Assembly (NCBI GenBank): GCA_958414825.1 | Contig: CATYXQ010000007.1 | Coordinates: forward strand, 1-56,600 | Direction: 5' to 3' | DNA: 56,600 bases | Source of the DNA: an uncultured Eubacteriales bacterium | GTDB lineage: Bacteria > Bacillota > Clostridia > Oscillospirales > CAG-272 | Shown here: positions 25,329-33,109 of the stretch, in pieces | Position numbering within the stretch: the stretch's first letter is position 1 | Layout: every line of letters starts with the position of its first letter | Translations under genes and position numbers: made by a program | Notes under the pieces: model-generated | Told to the model about the DNA's origin: nothing | What the model saw: only the letters and a program-made list of their open reading frames with translations | Database searches by the model: none

Positions 25329-25357
25329 ATTATATCCTAAAGCAGAAAAAATTGCAA
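25329..25357 (-). promoter_or_regulatory. Promoter of the abiE operon
   Basis: On the - strand, TTGCAA (25352-25357) and TATAAT (25329-25334) are spaced by exactly 17 bp. The -35 box overlaps the first base of palindrome B, and the expected start site is near 25322, next to palindrome copy C. Confidence 0.82.
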
Positions 25358-25402
25358 CAACAAACTGCACGCAGATTTTAAAATCTGCGTGCAGTTTGTT
25401 GT
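25357..25402. repeat. Perfect 46-bp palindrome, copy B (upstream of the abiE promoter)
   Basis: It is identical to copy A at 23361-23406. It abuts the -35 element of the abiE promoter, a suitable position for an operator. Confidence 0.9.
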
Positions 25403-25421
25403 AAATGAATATTTTTCAATC

Positions 25422-25458
25422 AAAAACGGTGCAACCACTATGGGGTTACACCGTTTTT
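25422..25458. terminator. Bidirectional hairpin terminator of the small RHH gene
   Basis: AAAAACGGTGCAACC pairs with GGTTACACCGTTTTT with one mismatch. A-run and T-run flank the stem, so it can work in both directions; on the - strand it follows the RHH gene that ends at 25517. Confidence 0.75.
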
Positions 25459-25516
25459 ATATATTGCAGACAGGATAAAATTTAGTGTGAAAGCTGCCTT
25501 GACATTCCTTTAGAGA

Positions 25517-25693
25517 TTAATCTTCTGTATCCTCCATATGGTCTATCGCATACCGGCAGCATTGTAAAACCAATAAATTTAAAGAAACATTTTTTTTAAA
25601 AGCAATATCAGACAATTCATCCGCCAATGCCTCGGTAAAACGAATTGTTTTCGGCACGTTTGCATTTTGAAATTCATTATTTACCTTAAACAT
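25517..25693 (-). CDS. 58-residue ribbon-helix-helix (Arc/CopG-like) protein
   Basis: A short - strand frame starts at ATG 25693 with AGGGGA 5 nt upstream. It encodes 58 residues: a beta-strand segment VPKTIRFTEAL, then helix-turn-helix-like DELSDIAFKKNVSLNLLVLQ and CCRYAIDHMEDTED. This matches the short RHH fold (strand, helix, turn, helix) used by Arc, CopG and antitoxin repressors. It has its own terminator and lies divergent to the unknown gene at 26005. It may be an antitoxin or a regulator of its neighbour. Confidence 0.75.
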   Translation of the reverse strand: MFKVNNEFQNANVPKTIRFTEALADELSDIAFKKNVSLNLLVLQCCRYAIDHMEDTED

Positions 25694-26004
25694 AATATTC
25701 CCCTAAATGATGACTGATTTTACAATGTTGTCAATAGTTAAATTAAAACCGAAATTGGTTATATTTTTCGGAAATCTTATAGTATATACTTATATTTAAC
25801 AATGTTTGCTTCATCTTTATTATAGTTGATTCATGGTGAAAAAAATATAACTATAATCAGTAGCATATTTAATTTCGGTTTCGGTTATACATATGCATAT
25901 TGTAGCAAACATTTTGTTAATATTTACTTCATATAGATGTATTTTTGAAATTTAATAAATTTTTTTGAAGTATAAAAATCATATCAAAAGAAAAGAAACA
26001 GGTC
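25694..26004. promoter_or_regulatory. AT-rich divergent intergenic region with an 11-bp inverted repeat
   Basis: This 311-bp region separates two divergent genes. AAACCGAAATT at 25746-25756 and its exact complement AATTTCGGTTT at 25871-25881 are candidate operator half-sites. A - strand TTGACA (complement at 25729-25734) is present without a good -10 partner. No further gene is seen. Confidence 0.5.
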
Positions 26005-26661
26005 ATGTTGAAAGATACGCCGTACAGCGCGCTGAAAAAAGACGCGCGCGCATATGAAATTATGCTGCTGCGCGAGCAAAAAGAATATTCCTTTACCGAT
26101 ATTGGGAAAAAATTACATATGTCTACGCAATATGCAAGGCTAAAATATCATGAATTAAAATATAAACAGCTTCGGCTGTATATCAAGCATATTGCGTTTA
26201 CGTTAGGGTATGAGAGCATTGCGCAGTTCAGAATGATTTTGAACCAGGTATACGATTGCTATCAAGACAGCGTGTATGTGAGCGCGTATTTTGAAAAAGA
26301 ATACGGGGATATTTTGACCGAGTACCGTGCGGGAGAGCCGGGCGCGCCTGAAAGCGTGATGCAAACCCTGCCGCCGTTTCACTTCCAGTTCAGCCAGGAC
26401 ATAACTCTGTGCGTGGTCGAACTGCGTGAAACGTATAAAAAGCAGTATGCCGACATCGCAAGAGAATTGAATATCACGCGCGCAAAGGCAAAAAGCATAT
26501 ACGACGCATATTACTGCACACTGCTGACCGAATTGGTCGGTTCTTTGCAGAGTCGGGCGAAGACACCGGAGGAAAGAAAAGAGATTTGTTCCTATGTGTA
26601 TGGCGGAAACACGTCGTGTAAAGTGCGGTATGAAATGCTGAAAAAGAAATATCCTCTTTGA
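26005..26661 (+). CDS. Unrecognised protein with two HTH-like repeats
   Basis: I do not recognise this 218-residue protein. It has two similar helical units. The first, near residues 27-60, is EYSFTDIGKKLHMSTQYARL. The second, near 136-170, is QYADIARELNITRAKAKSIY, with the same order of a Tyr, a D-I-(G/A) helix start, a turn and a second helix, like sigma-region-4 or RecX-like HTH units. A linker with acidic and proline residues joins them. It is basic at the C-terminus (CKVRYEMLKKKYPL). No strong ribosome site precedes the ATG. It may be a DNA-binding regulator carried by the island. Confidence 0.6.
   Translation: MLKDTPYSALKKDARAYEIMLLREQKEYSFTDIGKKLHMSTQYARLKYHELKYKQLRLYIKHIAFTLGYESIAQFRMILNQVYDCYQDSVYVSAYFEKEYGDILTEYRAGEPGAPESVMQTLPPFHFQFSQDITLCVVELRETYKKQYADIARELNITRAKAKSIYDAYYCTLLTELVGSLQSRAKTPEERKEICSYVYGGNTSCKVRYEMLKKKYPL
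26636..26654. repeat. 19-bp direct repeat, copy 1
   Basis: TGCTGAAAAAGAAATATCC forms the 3' end of the gene at 26005 and recurs exactly at 27087-27105. Confidence 0.75.
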
Positions 26662-26839
26662 CTGCCCGCGCCGCAGGGGGGCAAAACAGCGCGCTTCTCG
26701 GAATCCGGGCATTCGCATCCAAAGTTTTCGCGAGCAATCCCTTTGTGAACTACGAAAAGTATGGCAGTACAGTTCTTTCATGCTTGCCGAGCTTTTTAAT
26801 GAAGAACGTGCGGGAAGATTATCTTTACCGGAGGTGTGA
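26642..26839 (+). pseudogene. Possible gene remnant ahead of the DUF3791 gene
   Basis: A frame open from 26642 to the TGA at 26837-26839 ends in a protein-like segment (SFREQSLCELRKVWQYSS, later LFNEERAGRLSLPEV) but has no start codon with a ribosome site. It ends two bases before the DUF3791 start. It may be the 3' end of a truncated partner gene; the family is not identified. Confidence 0.3.
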
Positions 26840-26840
26840 T

Positions 26841-27047
26841 ATGAGTAAAACGTTAGAGTTCAAAGCGTTTTGTTTTGAAGCGTATCGGGCAGATAAAAAA
26901 CTTACGGGTAGAGAGACGATGCGTCTTTTCAAAAAGTATGGGGTTTTAGATTATCTCGACGCTTGTTTTGATGTTCTGCATACTACGGGCAGAGCTTATA
27001 TCGTAGAGGATATAGATGTGTTTATCAATGCGCGTAAAAACGCATAA
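26841..27047 (+). CDS. DUF3791 family protein
   Basis: This 68-residue protein matches the DUF3791 pattern: FKAFCFEAYRADKKLTGRE, LFKKYGVLDYLDACFDVLH and TTGRAYIVEDIDVFI. The family is common in Clostridia, usually beside DUF3990 proteins and suspected toxin-antitoxin modules; its function is not established. I chose the ATG at 26841 because GGAGG lies 5-6 nt upstream. A strong terminator follows at 27124. Confidence 0.78.
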   Translation: MSKTLEFKAFCFEAYRADKKLTGRETMRLFKKYGVLDYLDACFDVLHTTGRAYIVEDIDVFINARKNA

Positions 27048-27086
27048 AACAGTCTGAAATCAAACTATTTCCAAAAAAGCCGAAAC

Positions 27087-27105
27087 TGCTGAAAAAGAAA
27101 TATCC
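27087..27105. repeat. 19-bp direct repeat, copy 2
   Basis: Exact copy of 26636-26654, located just past the DUF3791 gene. Confidence 0.75.
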
Positions 27106-27123
27106 ACAAACGGGCACAGTAAA

Positions 27124-27164
27124 AAAAAACAGTGCGAAAGCCCAAGCTTTCGCACTGTTTTTTT
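27124..27164 (+). terminator. Rho-independent terminator of the DUF3791 gene
   Basis: CAGTGCGAAAGC pairs with GCTTTCGCACTG around CCAA, flanked by a run of A and then seven T. Confidence 0.85.
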
Positions 27165-27256
27165 ACATCAATACTTAAAATTTAGATTTAATATTTTGAT
27201 TTTTAGAATCGCAAAATATTGAAAACCATATCCATGCTTGCTGTGAAATTTTTATG

Positions 27257-27299
27257 AAGAAAAACAGCGTGAAAAGCAATTTTGCTTTTCACGCTGTTT
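27257..27299 (-). terminator. Terminator of the V-ATPase operon
   Basis: AAACAGCGTGAAAAGCAA (27262-27279) and its complement (27282-27299) form an 18-bp stem. On the - strand the stem is followed by TTTTTCTTC, placing it correctly after the last gene, ntpD. Confidence 0.85.
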
Positions 27300-27329
27300 G
27301 GGTCTCTTATATAAAACTAAGGCGTTTTT

Positions 27330-27992
27330 TCAGCTTTCTTCTTCGGCGCGGCGCGACTCAATGGCCGCGCGCAGCATCATATCCTTCACCTTCATCAGCC
27401 GGGTTGTATTGCCCCGCTCATTTTCGTCCAGCTTCATGGATATGGTTTTCATAGCGCTTTCATAACGCGGAATCATAATATATTCCAGCGCGTTCACACG
27501 CCGGCGGGTGCGCTCGATCTCCTGCGCCAGAAGCTGCGCCGTCTTTTCAAGCGTGGCAAGCCGCGCCATGTCCTGCGCCATATCCGAAAGCAGCGATACA
27601 GCGCGGTCAAGCTCTCCCGACGTATAGGCATAGCCGTAGGGCGCGCCCAGCGCGCCGCCGCGCACGGCGAGCGTAAATTCGGGCACGGTGACGCTCATCA
27701 TATTTTTGTATTCCACCGAAAGGGAGGTCTGCCGCTTGGGCAGAATCAGCGCCTCGCGCATAGCGCGCGGACTCTGCTCCGCCGCGGCGACCGCAAACGA
27801 ACGGTGCGCCTCTGCAAGTCTTTCTTCAACCGAGGCGCGCAGCGCTTTGTTCTCGCGCACAATGTCAAGAAAGCGCCGCATCAGTTCGTCGCACTTGTCT
27901 TTGAGCAGCTTATGCCCGCGCCGCGCGGTCGAAAGCTTTGCACCGATGTTTTTCAGTTCCATCCGGGTGGGATTGACTCTGATTTCGGCCAT
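27330..27992 (-). CDS. ntpD: V-type ATPase subunit D (central shaft)
   Basis: Subunit D is the rotating shaft that couples the catalytic head to the membrane rotor. The 220 residues are nearly all helical and start with the family motif RVNPTRMELKNIGAKLSTARRGHKLLKDK; the C-terminal coiled coil contains RRRVNALEYIMIPRYESAM. The length and both motifs fit subunit D. It is the last gene of the operon, 2 nt after ntpB. Confidence 0.94.
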   Translation of the reverse strand: MAEIRVNPTRMELKNIGAKLSTARRGHKLLKDKCDELMRRFLDIVRENKALRASVEERLAEAHRSFAVAAAEQSPRAMREALILPKRQTSLSVEYKNMMSVTVPEFTLAVRGGALGAPYGYAYTSGELDRAVSLLSDMAQDMARLATLEKTAQLLAQEIERTRRRVNALEYIMIPRYESAMKTISMKLDENERGNTTRLMKVKDMMLRAAIESRRAEEES

Positions 27993-27994
27993 AT

Positions 27995-29377
27995 TTACGC
28001 CTCTTCTTTCAGCGGCCAGAACGCCTCTACAATCTCAGGCTTGATGCGTTTCATCTCGCTCTTCGGCAGAATGGAAAGCAGTTTCCAGCCGAGATCCAGC
28101 GTTTCCTCAATACTGCGGTTCTCCGAAAAGCCCTGATTGATATACTGCTTTTCAAATTCGTCCGCAAATTTAGCGTACAGCCGGTCGAGCGGCGTGAGCG
28201 CCGCCTCGCCGAGCACCACCATCAGTTCTTTGGCCTCGCGCCCGCGCGCGTAGCTCGAAAACAGCTGGTTCATCGTACCGGCATGGTCGCGCCGGGTCTT
28301 TCCCTCGCCGATGCCCTTGTCTTTGAGACGGGAAAGCGACGGAAGCACGTCCACCGGCGGCAGATAGCCGCGGCGGTACATCTCGCGCGACAAAATGATC
28401 TGTCCCTCGGTGATATAACCGGTCAGGTCGGGAATCGGATGCGTTTTGTCGTCTTCGGGCATAGTCAAAATCGGGATCATCGTGATCGATCCGTCCGAGC
28501 CGATTTTCCGTCCCGCGCGCTCGTACATGGTCGCAAGGTCGGTATACAGATAGCCGGGATAGCCGCGCCGTCCCGGAACCTCCTTGCGCGCCGCGCTGAC
28601 TTCGCGCAGCGCCTCCGCGTAGTTTGTGATGTCGGTCATGATAACCAGCACGTGCATACCGCACTCAAAAGCGAGATACTCGGCCGCGGTGAGCGCCATG
28701 CGGGGCGTGGAAATGCGCTCGATGGCCGCGTCGGACGCAAGGTTGACAAAGAGCACGGTGCGGTCGATTGCGCCGGTCTTTTTGAAATCGCTGATAAAGA
28801 AGTCGGCTTCCTCAAACGTGATGCCGATGGCGGCGAACACAACCGCGAATTTCGTATCCGATCCGCGCACACGCGCCTGCCGCGCGATCTGCGCCGCAAG
28901 GTTGGCGTGCGGCAGGCCGGAACCTGAAAAGATCGGCAGCTTCTGTCCGCGGACCAGCGTATTCAGGCCGTCAATTGTGGAAATTCCGGTTTGAATAAAC
29001 TCAGACGGATAGTTGCGCGCGGCGGGATTGATCGGCGTACCGTTGATGTCGAGCGATTTCGCGGCCAGAATCGGCGCGCCGCCGTCAATCGGTTCGCCCA
29101 TGCCGTTGAACACCCGGCCGAGCATGTCCTCGCTGACCGCAAGCTCCACGCCATGGCCGGAAAAGCGCACCTTGCTTTCGGCAAGGTTCAGTCCCGCGCT
29201 GCTCTCAAACAACTGTACAAGCACGTCGCTTCCATTAATTTCCAGAACGCGGCAGCGGCGCAGCGAACCGTCGGGAAGCTCAATTTCACCCAGTTCGTCA
29301 TATTTTACGCCGTCCACCCGTTTGACCAGCATCAAAGGACCAGCGACCTCTTCGATCGTCTTATATTCGCGAATCAT
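27995..29377 (-). CDS. ntpB: V-type ATPase subunit B (non-catalytic)
   Basis: Subunit B alternates with A in the hexameric head and contributes to nucleotide sites without a P-loop of its own. I chose the ATG at 29377 (MIREYKTIEEVAGPL): it overlaps the ntpA stop (ATGA) and has GGAGG 7-8 nt upstream, giving 460 residues. Family segments include GRVFNGMGEPIDGG, QKLPIFSGSGLPHA in place of a Walker A loop, and TYLPPVDVLPSLSRL-like YLPPVDVLPSLSRL. Confidence 0.95.
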   Translation of the reverse strand: MIREYKTIEEVAGPLMLVKRVDGVKYDELGEIELPDGSLRRCRVLEINGSDVLVQLFESSAGLNLAESKVRFSGHGVELAVSEDMLGRVFNGMGEPIDGGAPILAAKSLDINGTPINPAARNYPSEFIQTGISTIDGLNTLVRGQKLPIFSGSGLPHANLAAQIARQARVRGSDTKFAVVFAAIGITFEEADFFISDFKKTGAIDRTVLFVNLASDAAIERISTPRMALTAAEYLAFECGMHVLVIMTDITNYAEALREVSAARKEVPGRRGYPGYLYTDLATMYERAGRKIGSDGSITMIPILTMPEDDKTHPIPDLTGYITEGQIILSREMYRRGYLPPVDVLPSLSRLKDKGIGEGKTRRDHAGTMNQLFSSYARGREAKELMVVLGEAALTPLDRLYAKFADEFEKQYINQGFSENRSIEETLDLGWKLLSILPKSEMKRIKPEIVEAFWPLKEEA

Positions 29378-31146
29378 CCGTGCGCCTCCTCGCAAAGCGC
29401 CTCCAGCGAGCGTTCAACCTCGCGCCCGATCTCGGCGTAAATGGTTTTGTACTTTTGATCGTCCGCCGATTTTGCGCGGCCAATCTGCTCCCGCACCGGC
29501 AAATCTGCGATTTTCTGGACGTCTGCGCCGCGCGCAAGCGCCTCAGCAGCCTTATCGTAGAAAGACAAAATCAGCGTGAGCAGCGAATGCTGTTTTTCGA
29601 GCGAGGTATACATATCCCCCTCCTCAAACGCATTCTGCTGCAAAAAGTCCTCGCGCACACTGCGCGCGACCTCAAGCGTCAGGCGGTCGGACGGCGAGAG
29701 CGCGTCCATACCCACCAGCTTGACGATCTCATCAAGCGAGCTTTCGCTCTGCAAAATATCCATAATGCGGGAAACAAGCGCCGACCAGTCGGGCGCGACG
29801 TTCGCCGTATACCAGTCCTCAAGGCGGTCCTTATAGAGCGAATAGGAGTTCAGCCAGTTGATCGCCGGGAAATGACGGCGGTAAGCGAGATTGGCTTCCA
29901 GCCCCCAGAACACCTTGACGATGCGCAGCGTCGCCTGCGTAACCGGCTCGGAAATATCGCCGCCCTGCGGGGAAACCGCGCCGATGGCCGACAGCGCGCC
30001 GATACGGTCGCGCCGACTGCCGAGACAGACAACCTGCCCCGCGCGCTCGTAAAATTGTGCAAGCCGCGAGGTCAGATAAGCGGGATACCCCTCCTCGCCC
30101 GGCATTTCCTCAAGTCGGCCGGACATTTCGCGCAGCGCCTCCGCCCAGCGGGAGGTTGAGTCGGCAATGACCGCGACGCTGTAGCCCATGTCCCGGAAAT
30201 ACTCAGCAATCGTGATGCCGGTATAAATCGACGCCTCGCGCGCCGCAACCGGCATATCCGAAGTATTGGCGATCAGCACGGTGCGCTGCATCAGCGATTC
30301 GCCCGTGCGGGGGTCGCGCAGTTCGGGAAACTCGCGCAGAACGTCGGTCATCTCGTTTCCGCGCTCTCCGCATCCAATATAGACGACAATGTCCACATCG
30401 CTGAATTTAGCCAATTGATGCTGCACGACCGTCTTGCCCGATCCGAACGGACCGGGAACGCAGGCCGTGCCGCCCTTGGCAATCGGAAAGAGCGCGTCGA
30501 TCACGCGCTGCCCCGTAATCATCGGCTCGGTCGGCGCAAGCTTTTCATGATACGGCCGCGCAACGCGAACCGGCCATTTCTGCATCAGAGACAGGGGAAC
30601 GGTTTCGCCCTTGTCGTTTTGCAGCCGTCCGATGGTATCGGTCACGCGGTAGCTGCCGCTGAGCAGTTCGAGCAGTTTTCCGTTCTGTCCGGGCGGCACC
30701 ATGATCCAGTGTTTGACCGCCTTCGTTTCCTCGACGTAGCCGAGAAAATCGCCGCCGCTGACGATATCGCCCATTTTTGCCGTGGCGACAAACGACCAGC
30801 GCGACTCGCGGTCGATGGCCGGCTCGTCGATGCCCTTGATGATATTGGAGCCGTATTTTTTATGCATGGCCTCCAGCGGACGCTGAATGCCGTCGTATAT
30901 ATTCGTAATAATGCCGGGGCCAAGCTCAACCGACAGAGGCGCTCCGGTCGAAACAACGCGGTCGCCGCGGCCTATTCCCGCCGTTTCCTCATACACCTGC
31001 ACTGAAGCGCGGTCACCGTGCATCTCAATGATCTCGCCGATCAGCTGTTTTTCGCCCACGCGCACAACGTCAAACATATTGGCGCTGCGCATACCCTCGG
31101 CAATAACCAGCGGTCCGGAAACCTTGACTATTTTTCCCTCAACCAT
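29374..31146 (-). CDS. ntpA: V-type ATPase catalytic subunit A
   Basis: Subunit A carries the ATP-hydrolysing sites. I chose the ATG at 31146 (MVEGKIVKVSGPLVIAEGM), which gives 590 residues; the frame upstream of it is an overlap artefact. The P-loop GPFGSGKT is followed by VVQHQLAKFSD, and the segment GERGNEMTDVL holds the catalytic glutamate region. The extra non-homologous region (about residues 110-190) that distinguishes A subunits from F-type beta is present. GAAAGGA lies about 11 nt upstream. Confidence 0.96.
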   Translation of the reverse strand: MVEGKIVKVSGPLVIAEGMRSANMFDVVRVGEKQLIGEIIEMHGDRASVQVYEETAGIGRGDRVVSTGAPLSVELGPGIITNIYDGIQRPLEAMHKKYGSNIIKGIDEPAIDRESRWSFVATAKMGDIVSGGDFLGYVEETKAVKHWIMVPPGQNGKLLELLSGSYRVTDTIGRLQNDKGETVPLSLMQKWPVRVARPYHEKLAPTEPMITGQRVIDALFPIAKGGTACVPGPFGSGKTVVQHQLAKFSDVDIVVYIGCGERGNEMTDVLREFPELRDPRTGESLMQRTVLIANTSDMPVAAREASIYTGITIAEYFRDMGYSVAVIADSTSRWAEALREMSGRLEEMPGEEGYPAYLTSRLAQFYERAGQVVCLGSRRDRIGALSAIGAVSPQGGDISEPVTQATLRIVKVFWGLEANLAYRRHFPAINWLNSYSLYKDRLEDWYTANVAPDWSALVSRIMDILQSESSLDEIVKLVGMDALSPSDRLTLEVARSVREDFLQQNAFEEGDMYTSLEKQHSLLTLILSFYDKAAEALARGADVQKIADLPVREQIGRAKSADDQKYKTIYAEIGREVERSLEALCEEAHG

Positions 31147-31163
31147 TTGCCTTGCGTTCCTTT

Positions 31164-31481
31164 CTAATTTTCTCTGAACAAAAAGTCCGCGCCAACCGCA
31201 CGCTGCGCCGCACTGCGGAGCGCCTCCATGCCAAGCCCACGCGAGCCGCCCGCGCCGGGCAAAACCACCACCGCGGGCGTTGGCATATCCTTGTATTTCG
31301 CAATGTCCTCGGCAAGCGCCTCCGCGTACTCTTCCGTAATATAGATCGCCGCGCATTCGGCGGCCAGTTCCTGCAGCGCGCGGCGCGCCGCGTCCGCGTC
31401 CGCCGCCGGACGGACGGCAAATCCAATGGCAAGGAAGCCGAGCACACTGTCCCGGCCGCCGATAATTCCGATTTTATCCAT
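31164..31481 (-). CDS. ntpG: V-type ATPase subunit F (NtpG)
   Basis: This small stalk subunit binds subunit D. The 105 residues start MDKIGIIGGRDSVLGFLAIG, the Rossmann-like subunit F signature, and include AAIYITEEYAEAL and VVVLPGAGGSRG. Its ATG shares bases with the ntpC stop (TAATG). The position between C and A matches the Enterococcus hirae ntp order. Confidence 0.93.
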   Translation of the reverse strand: MDKIGIIGGRDSVLGFLAIGFAVRPAADADAARRALQELAAECAAIYITEEYAEALAEDIAKYKDMPTPAVVVLPGAGGSRGLGMEALRSAAQRAVGADFLFREN

Positions 31482-32455
31482 TATCCGTTCCGCATCCTTT
31501 CCCGGATGGCCGCGCCGTCAAAACCGAGCGCCCGCATCGAAAAAATAATCCGAAGATTCTTAACCTGAATCAGCGCGGCCAAAAGATAGCCGCAGAGTAC
31601 CGGCAGACCGAACGGAACAAAACGCGCCCTGCGCACCATCTCAAGCTGCATCTCGTCCGCCGCGCGCTCAAGCGCCGCAAAAGACAGCGGCGGCAAGTCC
31701 GCCAGCAGCGCCGCCATATCGGAGGCCGCGCCATAGTGCAAAAGCTCGGCAAGAGACGCGCGGCTGTCAGCCGCAAGATAAGTTTCAAGCGGCACATTTC
31801 CGCCTGCGATCAGCGCATCCTGCATCAGCTTTCGCTGCGAGGTCTCGATCAGGCGCAGTGCAGTCAGAATATTGAGCGTATCTATTTTCCGCCGCACAGT
31901 TTCAAGCAGCAGCGGCTCCCCCTGCACAGCGTCCAGCATGTCCGCAAACGCGGCGCGGTCCAAAAGCAGATCCACTTTCTGCGGATCGCCCGAAGCGGCC
32001 AAAGCGTCCATCGCCGCGGCCGCGGCCTTTGCCATATGCGGCGGATAGGCCGAAAAATCCTGATCCCGCACCGCCGAATCCGCAGTTTCAGCCGGTACGC
32101 TTCCGCAGTGGAAAAACATGTCCTCAGCCGGTACGTCGGCAAAGCGCGCCTTGATCGCCGCTTTCAGATTGTTTACGTCAAAATCGTAGCGCAAAAAGCG
32201 GAACAGCGAACGGTCGGGCGCAATGGATTCAACCAAATCAAACGTCTGCAAAAGAAATGCGTCCAAAGTCGCCTCCAGATCAAAACGCCCCTCCGCGTCA
32301 TATACCGGCGACATCGCGTCCGAAAGGAGCGCCCCGGCGTCCGCGCCGACGGGCGCGTCGATAAGCCGCGCATACTGCTCGGCGCCGAGCAGCTTGGTTT
32401 CAAGCGCGCGCACGCGCGCCGAACTGTACATATAATCCGTATCCCTGTACGCCAT
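31481..32455 (-). CDS. ntpC: V-type ATPase subunit C (d-type socket)
   Basis: Subunit C links the central shaft to the c-ring. I chose the ATG at 32455 (MAYRDTDYMYSSARVRALE) with GGAGGGA upstream, giving 324 residues. The alpha-helical protein shows the family YDFDVNNLKAAIKARF segment, and near the end a hydrophobic stretch followed by QVKNLRIIFSMRALGF, which resembles the C-terminal KxRNIRxI motif of the family. Confidence 0.9.
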   Translation of the reverse strand: MAYRDTDYMYSSARVRALETKLLGAEQYARLIDAPVGADAGALLSDAMSPVYDAEGRFDLEATLDAFLLQTFDLVESIAPDRSLFRFLRYDFDVNNLKAAIKARFADVPAEDMFFHCGSVPAETADSAVRDQDFSAYPPHMAKAAAAAMDALAASGDPQKVDLLLDRAAFADMLDAVQGEPLLLETVRRKIDTLNILTALRLIETSQRKLMQDALIAGGNVPLETYLAADSRASLAELLHYGAASDMAALLADLPPLSFAALERAADEMQLEMVRRARFVPFGLPVLCGYLLAALIQVKNLRIIFSMRALGFDGAAIRERMRNG

Positions 32456-32471
32456 AGCCGTCCCTCCGGAA

Positions 32472-33095
32472 TCAGTCAAACAGAAGCGCGTACACATGCG
32501 CCTCCGTCTGCTCCCGCGCGTCTGCAAGGATCATTTCAAGCGAACAGTTGACCGTTACTTCGCCGCATTTCAGAATCAGTCCGCCGGAAATGTCAGCCGC
32601 CTCTCCGAGGGTCAGCGGCTCGCCAGCCGAACGGACAAGCGCTTCGCCGTGCGCCGCGCGATCCGCCTCGGATAAAAGCAACACATACGCGCCGGGCCGA
32701 ATATCCTCGCCGTAGGTCTCCATTGCCAACGCCTCTCGTCTGTGGCAGTCGGCGAGCGCCGCGCGCAGAACGCCCGAAAGAAAAGAAAAACGCTCCGCTC
32801 CCGCAAGCGCGCCGAGCCGCCGCGCGGCCTCGTCATACACGCGCTCAAGCGCTTTTGCACGAAACTCCAGCATCACCGAGCGCCTGGCGGTTTCAGCCGC
32901 AGACTCGGCGCGCGCCGCAATCTCGCTCTGCTCGCGCAAAATACGCTCGGCGCCGGCGGCTTCGAGCGCGGTGATCTCCTTTTGCGATTCCGCCAAAACC
33001 GCGCTGCATTCCGCATCGGCGGACGCGCGGATTTTTTCGATCTCCGCCGCCGCCTCAGACCGGATTTTCTCCAATATTTTTTCAATGCCCGTCAT
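32472..33095 (-). CDS. ntpE: V-type ATPase subunit E (peripheral stalk)
   Basis: Subunit E forms the outer stalk with the small coiled-coil subunit. The 207 residues have a long Ala/Glu-rich coiled coil in the first half (EKILEKIRSEAAAEIEKIR) and a globular C-terminal half with ADISGGLILKCGEVTVNCSL, the conserved GGx-(V/I)-x-x-x-G-x-I segment. GGAGG precedes the ATG. Confidence 0.9.
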   Translation of the reverse strand: MTGIEKILEKIRSEAAAEIEKIRASADAECSAVLAESQKEITALEAAGAERILREQSEIAARAESAAETARRSVMLEFRAKALERVYDEAARRLGALAGAERFSFLSGVLRAALADCHRREALAMETYGEDIRPGAYVLLLSEADRAAHGEALVRSAGEPLTLGEAADISGGLILKCGEVTVNCSLEMILADAREQTEAHVYALLFD

Positions 33096-33109
33096 AACGC
33101 CCTCCGGCC

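Larger units (their letters stand above)
23338..27240. other. AT-rich accessory island between the Sfp gene and the V-ATPase operon
   Basis: Base composition and codon use shift visibly to A/T here relative to the GC-rich genes on both sides. The segment carries an AbiE-type toxin-antitoxin operon, two small regulatory proteins, a DUF3791 protein, a gene remnant and repeated palindromes, but no recognisable integrase or transposase. It reads as a horizontally acquired defence/addiction island; the exact borders are an inference. Confidence 0.6.

Noticed and set aside
23352..25403. An insertion sequence bounded by the palindromes
   Set aside because: No transposase or recombinase is encoded between them and no target-site duplication is evident; kept only as a possible passenger unit.
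26658..27047. A 129-residue frame including the DUF3791 protein with a 61-residue extension
   Set aside because: The DUF3791 domain starts at the ATG at 26841, which has a good GGAGG site; the upstream part lacks a ribosome site.
29374..31356. A longer start for the V-ATPase subunit A gene at 31356
   Set aside because: The extra 70 residues are the alternative frame of the upstream subunit F gene; homologues start at MVEGKIVKV.
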